From contig OZ025829.1 in assembly GCA_964019425.1 (NCBI GenBank), forward strand, positions 310,001 to 374,000: a DNA stretch of 64,000 bases. Reading direction: 5' to 3'. Below are positions 22,929 to 34,201 of the stretch, piece by piece. How positions within the stretch are numbered: the stretch's first letter is position 1; every line of letters starts with the position of its first letter. The position numbers and the translations under genes are program-made. Below the pieces are notes generated by a model. It saw nothing but the letters and a program-made list of their open reading frames with translations. It ran no database searches and had not been told where the DNA came from. Source of the stretch: Flectonema sp. DT1601. Lineage: Eukaryota > Euglenozoa > Diplonemea > Diplonemida > Diplonemidae.

Positions 22929-24049
22929 TTTATTCTGAAGGGGGAAGTAAAAAAGATACAAACGGCAACTTGAATACAAATATAAATAACTAAATCACTT
23001 TAAATAGGAATCAATTTTTGGTCAATAAGAAGGCTTAACACAACCAGCTTGTTCAACAATATATTATTATCAAGGACATCAATACTGGCTATCATGTTAG
23101 GTGAAGTTACAGGTGCAAATGTTCTCAACCGTCTTCCAGAGTGACATCTCGAGCCTTTCCATATCACTCATTTACGTGAAGACATTATCATAGAGCCTAA
23201 GCAAGTCATACATGCTAGGTGTTGGTTTAACGATAATAAACTTTAAAATACTCAAAACGTTGGCAACACTTACTTTGAATTAAAATTGTTTAAATATGTA
23301 TTGAATATTTTCCCTGTAAGAGGGGTGAAACTTTTGACAATGTAAAAACAGTAACAACTTTTGGATATTAAAAACAAAATTAATATCAAAGTACTTGACT
23401 GAAAAATATTTGTAGCTTTCCTGTAAGAGGGGGAGAACAATCCTTACTGACTGCACGACTTACTTGCTTTAATATTTATGATCAAAAACAGACTACCAAG
23501 CCTGTCGCCGTTCAGTGGGCGTTGCTTTTTTTTTTTTTTTTTTGAACGGACGTACTTATAGAAAGCATGTGCGAGAAGAGTACCGGTATAGAAATCAACT
23601 GTACTCCGACAAAGAAAAATATCCATAATAAGATTAGATCCTCAGTGGCAGGGCATCCTTTTTCTTATTAATATTCAAGGGGTTTGGAGGGGGGAAAAAA
23701 AAAAAAAGTTTTTTTTTTTTTTTTTCTTTAATTTTCTGTGTTTTGCTTGTTTGTTTATTCTTCCTTCTTTTTTTATTCCCTCAACATTACACAAAAAAAA
23801 TAAATAAATAAATAACAATTAATAAGCTAAACCCTGTACTGATATCTCCTCCTAAGGGAGTTGTTGATAAAGTGCTGAATGAGATGCACAAAACAAATAA
23901 TTTACTCAAAAGTCATAACTAAAATGAAAAAAAAAGATACAACGATCACCAGTTGCTTGAGCGAGGTGTAAGCTGCTAACTTCTAAAGCAATCTGTTGGT
24001 GGTTTCACCCAGCCTTATAAAGAATGATACAAACAATCAGGTTGTGATC
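22929..24049. other. Spacer with repeat fragments
   Basis: No gene seen. 23360-23420 is a copy of a short repeat (GGATATTAAAAACAAAATTA then ATCAAAGTAC.TGACTG) also found at 5818-5885 and about 7705-7755. A/T runs lie near 23525 and 23695-23725. Confidence 0.6.
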
Positions 24050-24705
24050 CTAGTCAGTATCCATAGTCCTGTCAAAGTCAGACATAGCTTCTTCAAACCT
24101 TGTAGCTGTCAGATCACAAACATCAGCAAGACTGTGAAGACCTGCTTTGATAGTGTCAGGTGGGAATTCTTTACAAGAGAGTTCCATGACCATCTTATTT
24201 TCAAGAGGATGAGGTATGACATATCCACATTGGATAACTGTTGGATCTTGCGCGAGTACATGTCTAAGTGAATTACCTAACGTGTTACCCTCGTCAACCC
24301 ATGTAACAGTGCTGTTTAAAAACCCTTGATCGTTCTCTTTTATAGCGAGTGAGATCTTCTGTTGGACGTCACCAAAAACGCCCCATTCTTCTTCGTCTCC
24401 GTCCTCTTTTTTGTGGGCATCGGAACGTTTCTTTTTTGTTATTTGATCATACACCCTCCTTGATACAATTTGAATGGTGTCACCTGCTTCAATACCGCAG
24501 TCTTCTATTGTTTCTTGCACTAATTCGTCATGACGGCAGTTTAAAAATACAATATCTCTCGCGTACCACTCTTTCCATCTTTTTGTTATCCCCGATGCGA
24601 AGTCGCTCATTTTCATTTCCTCCGAAACTGATAACTCTATACTGCGGCCCACTGCGACATCTCTTACGGTGATTTTTACTTCATGGTTCGCCTTTCTCTT
24701 TGGCA

Positions 24706-24706
<1 letters not shown>
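24050..24706 (-). CDS. RPAC2: RNA polymerase I/III subunit AC19 (RPAC2) with N-terminal ubiquitin-like domain
   Basis: 218 residues. Residues about 120-210 are the small alpha-like subunit shared by RNA polymerases I and III: VTWVDEGNTLGNSLRHVL, the CGYVIPHP motif, then DTIKAGLHSLADVCD, which align with POLR1D/AC19. This subunit pairs with AC40 to nucleate polymerase assembly in the nucleus. The first ~85 residues are unusual: VKITVRD, SIELSVSEE, DIVFLNCRHDELVQ, TIEDCGIEAGDTIQIVSRR read like a complete beta-grasp ubiquitin-like fold without a C-terminal GG. A charged linker (KKKRSDAHKKEDGDEEE) joins the two parts. The frame is continuous, so the fusion is genuine in this sequence. An uninterrupted A run of about 26 lies directly before the ATG. 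The nearest acceptor-like site is ATCAACAG just upstream of it. Confidence 0.88.
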
Positions 24707-24740
<34 letters not shown>

Positions 24741-25060
24741 ATTTTTTGTTATACGGAAAAAAAAAACATAGTATTACCACGGTACTGCGGATGATTGTTT
24801 GTTTTCGAAAGCACTTTACTTTCTCAAAATATATCGTAACAGAAATAATGTTTTTTTTTTCTTTCAATAATTTTTTTTTTCCCCGATACCAACGAAACTG
24901 AATCGAATTCAACAACAAGAAACTTATAATAGCCGCTGCTGGGACTATTATTTTCTTTTTTTTGTTGTTGCTGTTGGTGTTGTTGTCGGAGATGAAACGT
25001 GATGACACAAATAACCGATCAGCGGTACTAAAGTTACTTTCGTCAGGTCTTAACGTAATT
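24707..25060. other. Short intergenic spacer with A/T runs
   Basis: Holds the T run at 24711-24733, poly-A/T patches and no open frame of note. It probably contains the 3' UTR of the 25061 gene and the 5' UTR of the RPAC2 gene. Confidence 0.6.
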
Positions 25061-25339
25061 CTAAAGTGAGTTATCAATCGTAAAGTCAATAACTTCTTGC
25101 TCAATATCCTTGACAACCACCCACCACAAACATGTGGTACAGAACAATCCCCCTAGCTTCACTTTGAAGTGGATGGATGGTTTTACATTAAAGGATTTGG
25201 GAGTTCCTTTCGTCATGATCCACGCAGCTGGTAATCCGAACATTAGAAACAGTAATCCGCTGTTCGCACCAATAATCTTATGTGCTGTCTTTTGAACGGT
25301 TGTTAACGGGTCTGATGAGTATTTCCATTGGTCCGACAT
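25061..25339 (-). CDS. Small membrane protein, unrecognised
   Basis: 92 residues with two hydrophobic segments, SGLLFLMFGLPAAWIM (about 27-42) and LGGLFCTTCLWWVVV (about 63-77), separated by a basic loop (KGTPKSFNVKPSIHFKVK). The N-terminus is short and polar. I do not recognise the family. Size, topology and the short acidic C-terminus would suit a small inner-membrane subunit of a mitochondrial complex, but that is only inference. Coding potential is supported by base composition clearly unlike the flanks and by the acceptor-like TTCTACTCAG about 22 nt upstream of the start. Confidence 0.7.
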   Translation of the reverse strand: MSDQWKYSSDPLTTVQKTAHKIIGANSGLLFLMFGLPAAWIMTKGTPKSFNVKPSIHFKVKLGGLFCTTCLWWVVVKDIEQEVIDFTIDNSL

Positions 25340-26367
25340 TGTATGAAAAAAATAAAACCTGAGTAGAAGTTAAATATTGTACTAATAATAAAACATACAA
25401 AACGTTTTTTTTTTTTTTTTTTTTTTTTTTTTTCCTTCTCAGATATGATGCTGCAGTTTTTTTTTTTTTTTTTTTAGGGATGTTTTTTCTGTAAAATAAT
25501 ATAAACGGTAATACTTATTTGTTTTTTTTTTTTTTTTTTTTCTAGTGTCGCGAAGTGCACTACACTCAAGCAGAAGAAAGCTGGTGCTAGGGGGATGGGA
25601 TAAAAAAAGTTTTTAGAATTTTTTTTTTTATTTTTTTTTTCTTGTTGATCATGATGTGGGTGGGGAATGGGGGTGCGGTCGCCTGCTGTGAAAAAGTTAT
25701 TTTTTCTGAGACTCTGATGGTGTTTCATTCACGTATACCCCATTCGAGAGTTAAAGAAAAAGAATGCTATAAAGTTAAGGGTGAGACAAAGGAAACAAGA
25801 ACTGTAATGCTATTCACTCGTAAAGAGGGGAAATGTGTACCAAGGTAGAAATGGCTTCATACGAACAGGAGGCGGGCAGCCAAGAGCAGGCGCCCATTCA
25901 CATCTGTTTCGCTGTACCTAGCTATAACGTTACCTTTATTGCTACCAACGCATCGGTTTCTAGTATGTGAGAGAGTTAGGTGTCGTATTTTGTTTGTTTT
26001 TATTTTTTTTGAAAAAACTTTGTTTTTAATACTAGTTTACCGAGAGTACTTGCGTCTTTTTTTTTTTTTTTTGTTTCTTTTTTTTTAAAACTTGTTCTCT
26101 TTTTGTTCTTGTCTCCAGGCGGAAGGTCTCATATATAGGACAAGACTTGATTACTCACGGGGGGTGGGTACTTTGGGTACTTGCTCTGTAATTATTTTTT
26201 TCGTCTTTGCTTAAAAAGAAAATGGCACACCACTCCTCCTGCTAAGTACGTCCACAAATGTCTTGTACGTGGTATTTGTGGAATATGCAATTCTGCACTA
26301 TATGAAGATGGGAAAGGAGAGGAAGGAAATGGGGAAGGAGAAACGACTGAACCCTCTCGACCACAAC
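25340..26367. other. Spacer between small membrane protein and eIF4A copy 1
   Basis: Mostly homopolymers and AT-rich DNA. One patch of normal base composition at 25851-25962 may be an exon on the plus strand and is listed separately. Confidence 0.6.
25851..26139 (+). CDS. Candidate small two-exon gene on the opposite strand
   Basis: An ATG at 25851 opens a frame of coding-like composition (MASYEQEAGSQEQAP... ending ATNASVSS) that runs to a consensus donor GTATGTG at 25963. A very good acceptor (TTCTCTTTTTGTTCTTGTCTCCAG) ends at 26119. Joining gives a 43-residue protein closing with SSGRSHI and a stop at 26137-26139. No family is recognised. The strand opposes every other gene in the window, which counts against it, and the minus strand is also open over part of exon 1. 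The unusually strong splice signals and the island of balanced composition are the reasons for listing it. Confidence 0.3.
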
Positions 26368-28170
26368 CTACTCCAAGTTGGAGGCAAAGTCCATTGGAAG
26401 TTCATCAATGGTGGTGTTGTAGAACTCCTGAAGTTCCTTCAAGATTGGAACATCCTTGGTGTTTACGAAGTTGATTGCTACACCCTTTCTTCCGTAACGT
26501 CCAGAACGACCAATTCTGTGGAGGTAGTTCTCCTTGTTAACTGGAAGGTCGAAGTTGATAACAATACTAACGTGGTGTACGTCGATACCACGAGCCAACA
26601 AGTCAGTTGAGATCAACACACGGGATGAACCGGAACGGAAAGTCTTCATAACCTTCTCTCTCTCTCCCTTTTGCATCTCAGCGTGCATGTAGGAAACAGT
26701 GAACTCCTTCTTGTTCATCTTGTCAGCCAACCAGTCGACCTTACGACGGGTGTTGCAGAAGATCACACTCTGCGCGATCGAAACGGAGTCGTACAAGTCC
26801 ATCAGAGTTTCCAACTTGTACTCTTCTTCAACCTGTTTTGGATTGGTGGGTAGTTGTTGAGGTTATTGTTGTGGTTGTGGTTGTTGTTGTGGTTGTGGTT
26901 GTTACTTTTCATAAAGCTGTTCCCCAATGAAGAAGAATCTTCCACAACCACTCAACAAGTGACTTCAAAAGAAAAAGTGAAAACTCAACATACGGCAACG
27001 TAGAATTGCTTGATACCCTCAAGGGTCAATGCCTCCTTCTTCACAAGGATACGGATAGGGTCACGCATGAACTTCTGGGTAAGGTCCAGAACTTCTGGTG
27101 GCATGGTGGCGGAGAAGAGAGTAACCTGAACATCCTTTGGAAGGAACTTAAAGATCTCGTAGATCTGTTCAGAGAATCCCTGTGACAACATCTCATCAGC
27201 CTCGTCAAGGGTGAGGACCTGTTGGTTGTGTAATTAATTTATTTGAAGAATTAGATCAGCAAGGGGACAATAGTAACAACAAAACAAAACAAAACAAACC
27301 TTCAAGCTGTCTGTCTTAAGAGCGGATCTCTTGATAACGTCGAAGACACGTCCTGGGGTACCGACGGCAACGAGAACTCCCTGCTGAAGCTTTCTCAAAT
27401 CCTCCTGAACTCTGGTTCCACCTGTTTTGAAAGTGTTTGGTGTCCGTCGTTGCCGATCTGCATCGCGCTCTCCGGAAACAAAAGCACAACCGTAAAGATC
27501 TGCTTCTGTAAGCACAAAACTGCAAAAACTAAGAACATACCAACAAAGGTGTGGCAGAAAGTACCATCGCAAAGGTACTCACCAATCTGGGAGATGACCT
27601 GCTCAGTCTGAACAGCCAATTCTCTGGTAGGCGACAATACAAGTCCCTGGCATGAACGAAGGCTCCAGTCCATGCTCTGAAGAAGACCAATGGTGAAGGC
27701 ACCAGTCTTACCGGTACCAGACTGCGCCTGGGCGATCAAGTCACCACCCTTGATGAATGGAATGATGGCACGCTGCTGGATGGCAGACGGCTTCTCGAAT
27801 CTGTTTTGTTTGTTTGCTTGTTTGCTGTGAAAAATCATATAGCCACGCATTGCAAATTCTTAAATCAAATTCACCCGACATTGACTGCAGGCGAATTAGA
27901 GTGAATCTCGCAGCCCTTCGGCCCATACTTCACTACACAACAGTAACGGTACGGTTCCTAAGGTATGCTCTTTAAGCAATTCATTTCTTTTGAGTAAAAA
28001 GAAAACAGAAATAATAAAATCACATACCCGTAAGAGTAAATTCCACGGAGCAAGTTGGTGTGCAGAGGCATGTCATCGAAGGATGGGCAGACCTTGACGT
28101 CATCTGGGAGCTGGTCGTCCTCGAAGGAGTTGTGGTCCTTAGGTTCGTGCTTCTCCTTGGTTTCAGTCAT
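26368..28170 (-). CDS. EIF4A: Translation initiation factor eIF4A, copy 1 (five exons)
   Basis: DEAD-box RNA helicase of the eIF4F cap-binding complex that unwinds mRNA leaders in the cytoplasm. Exons: 28170-28028, 27800-27541, 27421-27300, 27218-26994 and 26832-26368. Introns of 227, 119, 81 and 160 nt are all GT-AG. The spliced product is 404 residues, the usual eIF4A length. Visible motifs are [11 protein letters not shown] (Q motif), AQSGTGKT (I), PTRELA (Ia), TPGR (Ib), DEAD (II), SAT (III), ARGIDV and HRIGRSGR (VI). [16 protein letters not shown] and [12 protein letters not shown] look kinetoplastid-like. It differs from copies 2 and 3 at the N-terminus ([11 protein letters not shown]) and at the end of exon 3 (KTDSLK). 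Intron 3 is unrelated to theirs, while introns 1, 2 and 4 are nearly identical apart from the intron 1 duplication carried by copies 2 and 3. Confidence 0.95.
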
Positions 28171-28483
28171 TTTTCGGGGGTTATGATATCTCTGTTAGGG
28201 AGTGTAATAGTTTGACAAGGTAAATTATTTGTGAATTATGATACACTTCCCTCTGCATACTCTACGGTGATTCTGAACAAGATGAAAAACTTATATTAAA
28301 ACCATTATATTAATATTCACTATTGTTAGCAACCATTGATAGAGCCGAAAAGGAGCCAGATAATGAGGACTGCCAACTGGCAGCTTCAATCCCAGCTTAT
28401 TTTGACTCCTCCTGCTATTGGCTCCTTTTTAACGAAAGAAAAAACAAAAACAAAAAAAAAATTGGAAACACGGGGGTGTGGTT

Positions 28484-28514
<31 letters not shown>

Positions 28515-30122
28515 TTCTTTTTTTTTCCTAACACACCGGCATAAAAACTACGAACTTGGAAGGGAAAAAAAAAAGAATGGGAAAATGAAGAAGGAAAAAA
28601 AAACTTGTAAAAGACAGCTAACCACTCGTGTAGCTAATGTGCACGACTGGCACATAACTACCTGCTACTGCACAAAGCCAAGCTTCCCAGAGAATGGGGG
28701 GTATTAAAAAAAAAAAAAGAGTTGCCAAGAAGGGGGAAAAAAAAAATTAATTCAAGGGACTTAAAGGGGAGTGGGTAGGGGGGAAAAAAAGGAGAATTCG
28801 CTCTCCATTACTTCGTGTTATAGTTTTTTAACTGAAATTTAGACTTCCTTCTTCTATTCTCTTTGCACTGGAGGGTGACGAGGATCCACGGTGAGCGTGC
28901 TAGCAAAAGTCTTGTTGTACTTGCAGCAATTTCCTTTTTTTTTTCTTCTTCGGTTCTTCTTGGAGGGATTCTGCGAACCTCTTAAAAAAATAAATAAAAT
29001 AAAATAAAAACTCAGTGAAAAGCGATTATGGGGATGAAAAAAATGCTGCGCTAGAATGAGAGGAGGCAAACACAAAAAAAAAAAAAAAAAAAAAAAAAAT
29101 CTTGAATATGTAGGGAAAGGATTTCACTCCTTTTCTGATTTTCTCCCTGTAATCTTCTTTTTTTTTTTTTTCCCCGTGTGACCCCACCGAAAGACAAAGA
29201 GACGAATTGAAGCAAAACTAAACCCAGGACAGGACATGAACGGAAAAAAAAAAAAAAAAAAAAAAAAAAGATGCATTCACACGCAGATACTCAATTTAGC
29301 AATGCGCGAATTAACGCCGCATAAGCATGTGAGAGTTCTACAAGAAAAAAAGTCATCTTCATTTTTTTTTTATTCTTATTTTTATTTTTTATTTCTTGTC
29401 ACCGACAATTGCCAAAAAAAGAAAATGAAGAGGGCAGCCGCTGGATCAGCTTCTCAAGCTGCTGCTCGTCGGACAGGCTTCGGTTGAAAACTTTTAATTG
29501 GACTCCATCACCCATAAAGTAAACGGTGAAGCAGTATTCATAATTACGTAGAGCAAGGCCGGGGGAATGCTTTGTTTCACAGACGAGGAATAGTTCTCCT
29601 CGTTTATGTTATTTTTTATTTATTTTTTTTTTTTTTCTCGAAGGGAAAACATTAGGGGAAGTAAAACTGGGAAATGGGAGGAAAAAAAAAGAAGAAAAAA
29701 AAGAAGAAGAAGCAACTTCTAGTTCTCCCCCCAAACAACCTCCCGTACCACTGTTTACGAGTCGTATTACCTTGGTAAAGGATGAATGTGGCCGAGAGAA
29801 AGGGCAATTTTAAAAAAAGAAAATATTTTAAAAAATGAAATTAAGCAAAAAAGATATCGCAAGCCGATATACTTCCTTCATTAGGGTATGGTTTACCTTG
29901 TACTATGAAAGGTAACAATAGATGAGAATAAGACCACTCTCACTAAACAGAATACCCTTCTCTAATTTCAATTTTTTTTTTTTAAAAAAATTTTAAAAAA
30001 AAATGGGACGGGGATTTCCAAAACGCTTGATAATGGGGCAGGGAATTACTAATTCATTTTTAGGGGATGAGACTTTCTCTTTTTCTAACATACTTTCCCA
30101 GACTGCAAAGATAGTTGCGATT
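28171..30122. other. Spacer between eIF4A copies 1 and 2
   Basis: The first part holds the leader of copy 1 (acceptor-like CCTAACAG about 25 nt before the ATG), then AT-rich DNA with long T and A runs at 28487-28513 and 29073-29099. A patch of coding-like composition at 29399-29608 is listed separately. Confidence 0.6.
29399..29608 (-). CDS. Candidate exon or small gene of unknown function
   Basis: A 70-codon stretch is open without a stop, with balanced codons unlike the surroundings. It reads RGELFLVCETKHSPG, then NYEYCFTVYFMGDGVQLKVF, then NRSLSDEQQLEKLIQRL. The amphipathic LSDEQQLEKLIQRL end looks protein-like. The first ATG in frame is at 29515. Upstream codons also look coding, so it may be a terminal exon with an upstream partner I could not locate. 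The plus strand has a competing 20-codon frame (29424 onward) rich in Ala and Arg. No family is recognised. Confidence 0.25.
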   Translation of the reverse strand, partial: HKRGELFLVCETKHSPGLALRNYEYCFTVYFMGDGVQLKVFNRSLSDEQQLEKLIQRLPSSFSFFGNCR

Positions 30123-32032
30123 CTACTCCAAGTTGGAGGCAAAGTCCATTGGAAGTTCATCAATGGTGGTGTTGTAGAACTCCTGAAGTTCCTTCAAGAT
30201 TGGAACATCCTTGGTGTTTACGAAGTTGATTGCTACACCCTTTCTTCCGTAACGTCCAGAACGACCAATTCTGTGGAGGTAGTTCTCCTTGTTAACTGGA
30301 AGGTCGAAGTTGATAACAATACTAACGTGGTGTACGTCGATACCACGAGCCAACAAGTCAGTTGAGATCAACACACGGGATGAACCGGAACGGAAAGTCT
30401 TCATAACCTTCTCTCTCTCTCCCTTTTGCATCTCAGCGTGCATGTAGGAAACAGTGAACTCCTTCTTGTTCATCTTGTCAGCCAACCAGTCGACCTTACG
30501 ACGGGTGTTGCAGAAGATCACACTCTGCGCGATCGAAACGGAGTCGTACAAGTCCATCAGAGTTTCCAACTTGTACTCTTCTTCAACCTGTTTTGGATTG
30601 GTGGGTAGTTGTTGAGGTTATTGTTGTGGTTGTGGTTGTTGTTGTTGTGGTTGTGGTTGTTACTTTTCATAAAGCTGTTCCTCAATGAAGAAGAATCTTC
30701 CACAACCACTCAACAAGTGACTTCAAAAGAAAAAGTGAAAACTCAACATACGGCAACGTAGAATTGCTTGATACCCTCAAGGGTCAATGCCTCCTTCTTC
30801 ACAAGGATACGGATAGGGTCACGCATGAACTTCTGGGTAAGGTCCAGAACTTCTGGTGGCATGGTGGCGGAGAAGAGAGTAACCTGAACATCCTTTGGAA
30901 GGAACTTAAAGATCTCGTAGATCTGTTCAGAGAATCCCTGTGACAACATCTCATCAGCCTCGTCAAGGGTGAGGACCTGTTGGGAGTTGTGTGTTTTTGG
31001 GTGATAATTAAATAAAAATAAATCAGAGATCAACTCATCAACCATTTATACATCACAATATACAAACCTGAAGCTTCTCAGTCTTAAGAGCGGATCTCTT
31101 GATAACGTCGAAGATACGTCCTGGGGTACCGACGGCAACGAGAACTCCCTGCTGAAGCTTTCTCAAATCCTCCTGAACTCTGGTTCCACCTGTTTTGAAA
31201 TTGTTTGGTGTCCGTCGTTGCCGATCTGCATCGCTCTCCGGAAACAAAAGCACAACCGTAAAGATCTGCTTCTGTAAGCACAAACTGCAAAAACTAAGAA
31301 CATACCAACAAAGGTGTGGCAGAAAGTACCATCGCAAAGGTACTCACCAATCTGGGAGATGACCTGCTCAGTCTGAACAGCCAATTCTCTGGTAGGCGAC
31401 AATACAAGTCCCTGACATGAACGAAGGCTCCAGTCCATTCTCTGAAGAAGACCAATGGTGAAGGCACCAGTCTTACCGGTACCAGACTGCGCCTGGGCGA
31501 TCAAGTCACCACCCTTGATGAATGGAATGATGGCACGCTGCTGGATGGCAGACGGCTTCTCGAATCTGTTTTGTTTGTTTGCTTGTTTGCTGTGAAAAAT
31601 CATATAGCCACGCATTACAAATTCTTAAATCAAATTCACCCGACATTGACTGCAGGCGAATAAGAGTGAATCTCGCAGCCCTTCGGCCCATACTTCACTA
31701 CACAACAGTAACGGTACGGTTCCTAAGGTATGCTCTCCAAGCAATTCATAACAATAAAATATTATCTCGCAGCCCTTCGGCCCATACTTCACTACACAAC
31801 AGTAACGGTACGGTTCCTAAGGTATGCTCTTTAAGCAATTCATTTCTTTTGAGTAAAAAGAAAACAGAAATAATAAAACCACATACCCGTAAGAGTAAAT
31901 TCCACGGAGCAAGTTGGTGTGCAGAGGCATGTCATCGAAGGATGGGCAGACCTTGACGTCATCTGGGAGCTGGTCGTCCTCGAAGGAGTTGTGGTCCTTT
32001 GGCTCTGGTTTGGCGGTCTTGGTTTCAGCCAT
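30123..32032 (-). CDS. EIF4A: Translation initiation factor eIF4A, copy 2 (five exons)
   Basis: Exons: 32032-31887, 31565-31306, 31189-31068, 30976-30752 and 30587-30123, separated by GT-AG introns of 321, 116, 91 and 164 nt. The product is 405 residues with all DEAD-box motifs ([33 protein letters not shown]). The N-terminus reads [12 protein letters not shown], one residue longer than copy 1. Intron 1 contains a 66-bp segment in two direct copies (about 31672-31737 and 31764-31829) that is single in copy 1. A U-rich acceptor (CCCCCCTCTCGCAG) lies about 28 nt before the ATG. The gene is almost identical to copy 3 over 1.9 kb, introns included, which means very recent duplication or ongoing gene conversion. 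Confidence 0.95.
31672..31829 (-). repeat. Tandem 66-bp duplication inside eIF4A intron 1
   Basis: The segment from TCTCGCAGCCCTTCGGCCC to AAGGTATGCTCT (plus strand) appears twice here and at 35752-35909 in copy 3, but once in copy 1 (about 27908-27973). It is GC-richer than other intron DNA and is well conserved across all three genes. Confidence 0.8.
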
Positions 32033-32312
32033 TGGGAAAAGTTTTGGGGATGATGCGTTCTGCGAGAGGGGGGTGAATAACGTAAGTTACAAAGAGTCGT
32101 TTCAACTAACCACACAACAGATGTTACTAACTCATCAGCGCATCTCATTTATATTTAGTTCCTGAAACTGAGAAGGGGATTACAATGTTTGGCAATACAA
32201 TTGTATACACAACTAAATAACACTAAGGCTTGTTTGTGCACAAAACTAGCAAGAAAGAAGAAAGAAAATGGGGTGGAAAAATAAAAAAGAACGATTGACA
32301 CGGTGAATAAAG

Positions 32313-32343
<31 letters not shown>

Positions 32344-32759
32344 GGGATCGGGATAATCATAAAACATGATTCGTATTAAGAAAAAAATATAAAAAAAAAA
32401 AAAAAAAAGGATCGGAAAAGAAATAAGCTCAAAGTATAAATTATAATATGAGCTGTGTAAACCCACACTCGGCATTTTCTTTTCTTTTTATTTTTTTTTT
32501 TTTTTTTTTTTTCACCTAAAGAAATTGTTCAGCACATCAATGGCACAGAGACATTAAAAACAAAACAAAAGAAAAATGTTGTCTGCCGGAGCATGCACTT
32601 TTGAGAACAAAATAACAACTTCCAAAAACAATGAATAAGCAATAGGCAGCCCACCCTCCATCTCACATATTTCTATAAAAGAACTGCCTCTTGTTATATA
32701 GAAGCACGTCAACGCTATAGAAAAATGTTTTTTTATGAAGAGGAGGGGAGAGAATATAT

Positions 32760-32793
<34 letters not shown>

Positions 32794-32899
32794 GAGAGGG
32801 GTGGGAACAAATAACTTAATTATCGTTGCTGGCATTCTTATACCAACTACTCAATAATATAAAAAAGAAGCAAAAAAAAAAAATTTGGAAGTTGCTCAC

Positions 32900-32930
<31 letters not shown>

Positions 32931-34201
32931 ACAGATGCTATACAGAACTAGAATTAACAGATGCAGCTAGGCATCGTAGTTACTACACTATGCCCAGTGA
33001 TACTGTTGTTTTGCGTGTCAAAAAAAGGAAGTATAACTTTGAAAGGGATAGCAAACAAATAAAAAGCAGTGTGACGGGTCAGAAACAAAGCTAGCGATAA
33101 TTCTCAAACACGTCGAAGGGAAGGGGGGTTATGGATAAAAATAAAAAAAACTCTTGCCCTGATCACTCAGAACAAGCAGAGAAAAAACCTTTTTCAAAAC
33201 GCGAGCGGGAAGCTGAAAAAAAGAGAATACATTAACTTTTCAAAACAACTATACGCAGGAATATTTTTGACCGTTTCCTCCACTAGACCTGCCGCCGCAC
33301 CTTTTGGCGCAATAGCGAGAAACACAAAAATTTGAGGTTTTTTTTTTTTTTTTTTTAGAAAAGAAAGGGAAATGGGGACAATAAACAGCCAAAACGGTAC
33401 CATGAAAAAAAAAATAAAACCTTCACAGGTTCTTCTTCTTTTTGCAGCCGTTTATTTTGGCGCAAAAAGCGGAAGTAACAGGTTGCAGTCTTTGCTTCGC
33501 AAAGCCAGACAGACAAGAAACAAACGTTCAGAAGGTATTTTAAATTTAGGAACATCCTTACTTGGAAAAAAAAATATAATTTTAAAAAAAAAAATTTAAA
33601 TTTCTATTTCACCCACTGACCACGTCTGCAGCCGCTCTTGGCGCAAAGAAAGGTAGCGGTGGTAGAATTTTTTTTTTTTTTTTTTTTTTTTTTTAGTGGT
33701 AAACTCATTCAACACTTAATCATTGTGCATAATAAAAGAAGTCAGAAAACAGTTTTTTTTTTTTTGGGAAAATAATGAACCACATTTTTACCTACAAATT
33801 CCTACTGCAGCCGCACAATCTGGCGCAAAATTTGAAGGGGAAGAGTGGATAATAAAAAGATTTAAAAAAAAGAAATTTTAAAAAAATTCACTCTGCTCGT
33901 CCATAATGATAACTGATGCAAAAACAAAAAGGGGAATTATTAATTCTTTTTTTTTTTTTTTTTCTCCGCCGTCTCCTTACCAACATGGGGGGAAGGCGAA
34001 AGGTGAATAACGGCAGAGAACATTGAAAATTGAGGGGAGGGAAAAAAAAAAACTTATACAAAAGATAGTTCAACTGAACTGCAATACCTTCCTTATAGAG
34101 AGGTACTCGCAGACGGTTTGTGTTTAATGTAACTTCTTTATCATCTCATAGGTTTAGTTTTCTTTCCTCTCTCATTTTTATGATTAGAATGTGCCGATAG
34201 C
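32033..34201. other. Spacer between eIF4A copies 2 and 3, with a four-times repeated motif
   Basis: No gene is supported. Homopolymer runs at 32312-32341, 32486-32512, 32768-32790 and 33669-33694 dominate. Between 33288 and 33830 a CTGCAGCCGC...TGGCGCAAA motif occurs four times (listed separately). The flanks of copies 2 and 3 do not match beyond the leader, so the duplicated unit is little larger than the gene. Confidence 0.6.
33288..33830. repeat. Four spaced copies of a GC-rich CTGCAGCCGC-n-TGGCGCAAA motif
   Basis: Copies at 33288-33312, 33443-33466, 33626-33647 and 33805-33830 are spaced 156, 183 and 179 bp, start to start. Read on the plus strand, each encodes an Ala-rich core followed by Gly-Ala: PAAAPFGAI, FAAVYFGAK, SAAALGAKK and TAAAQSGAK. 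DNA between copies is unrelated and AT-rich. Copies two to four are preceded by pyrimidine-rich sequence ending in GCAG. Confidence 0.55.
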
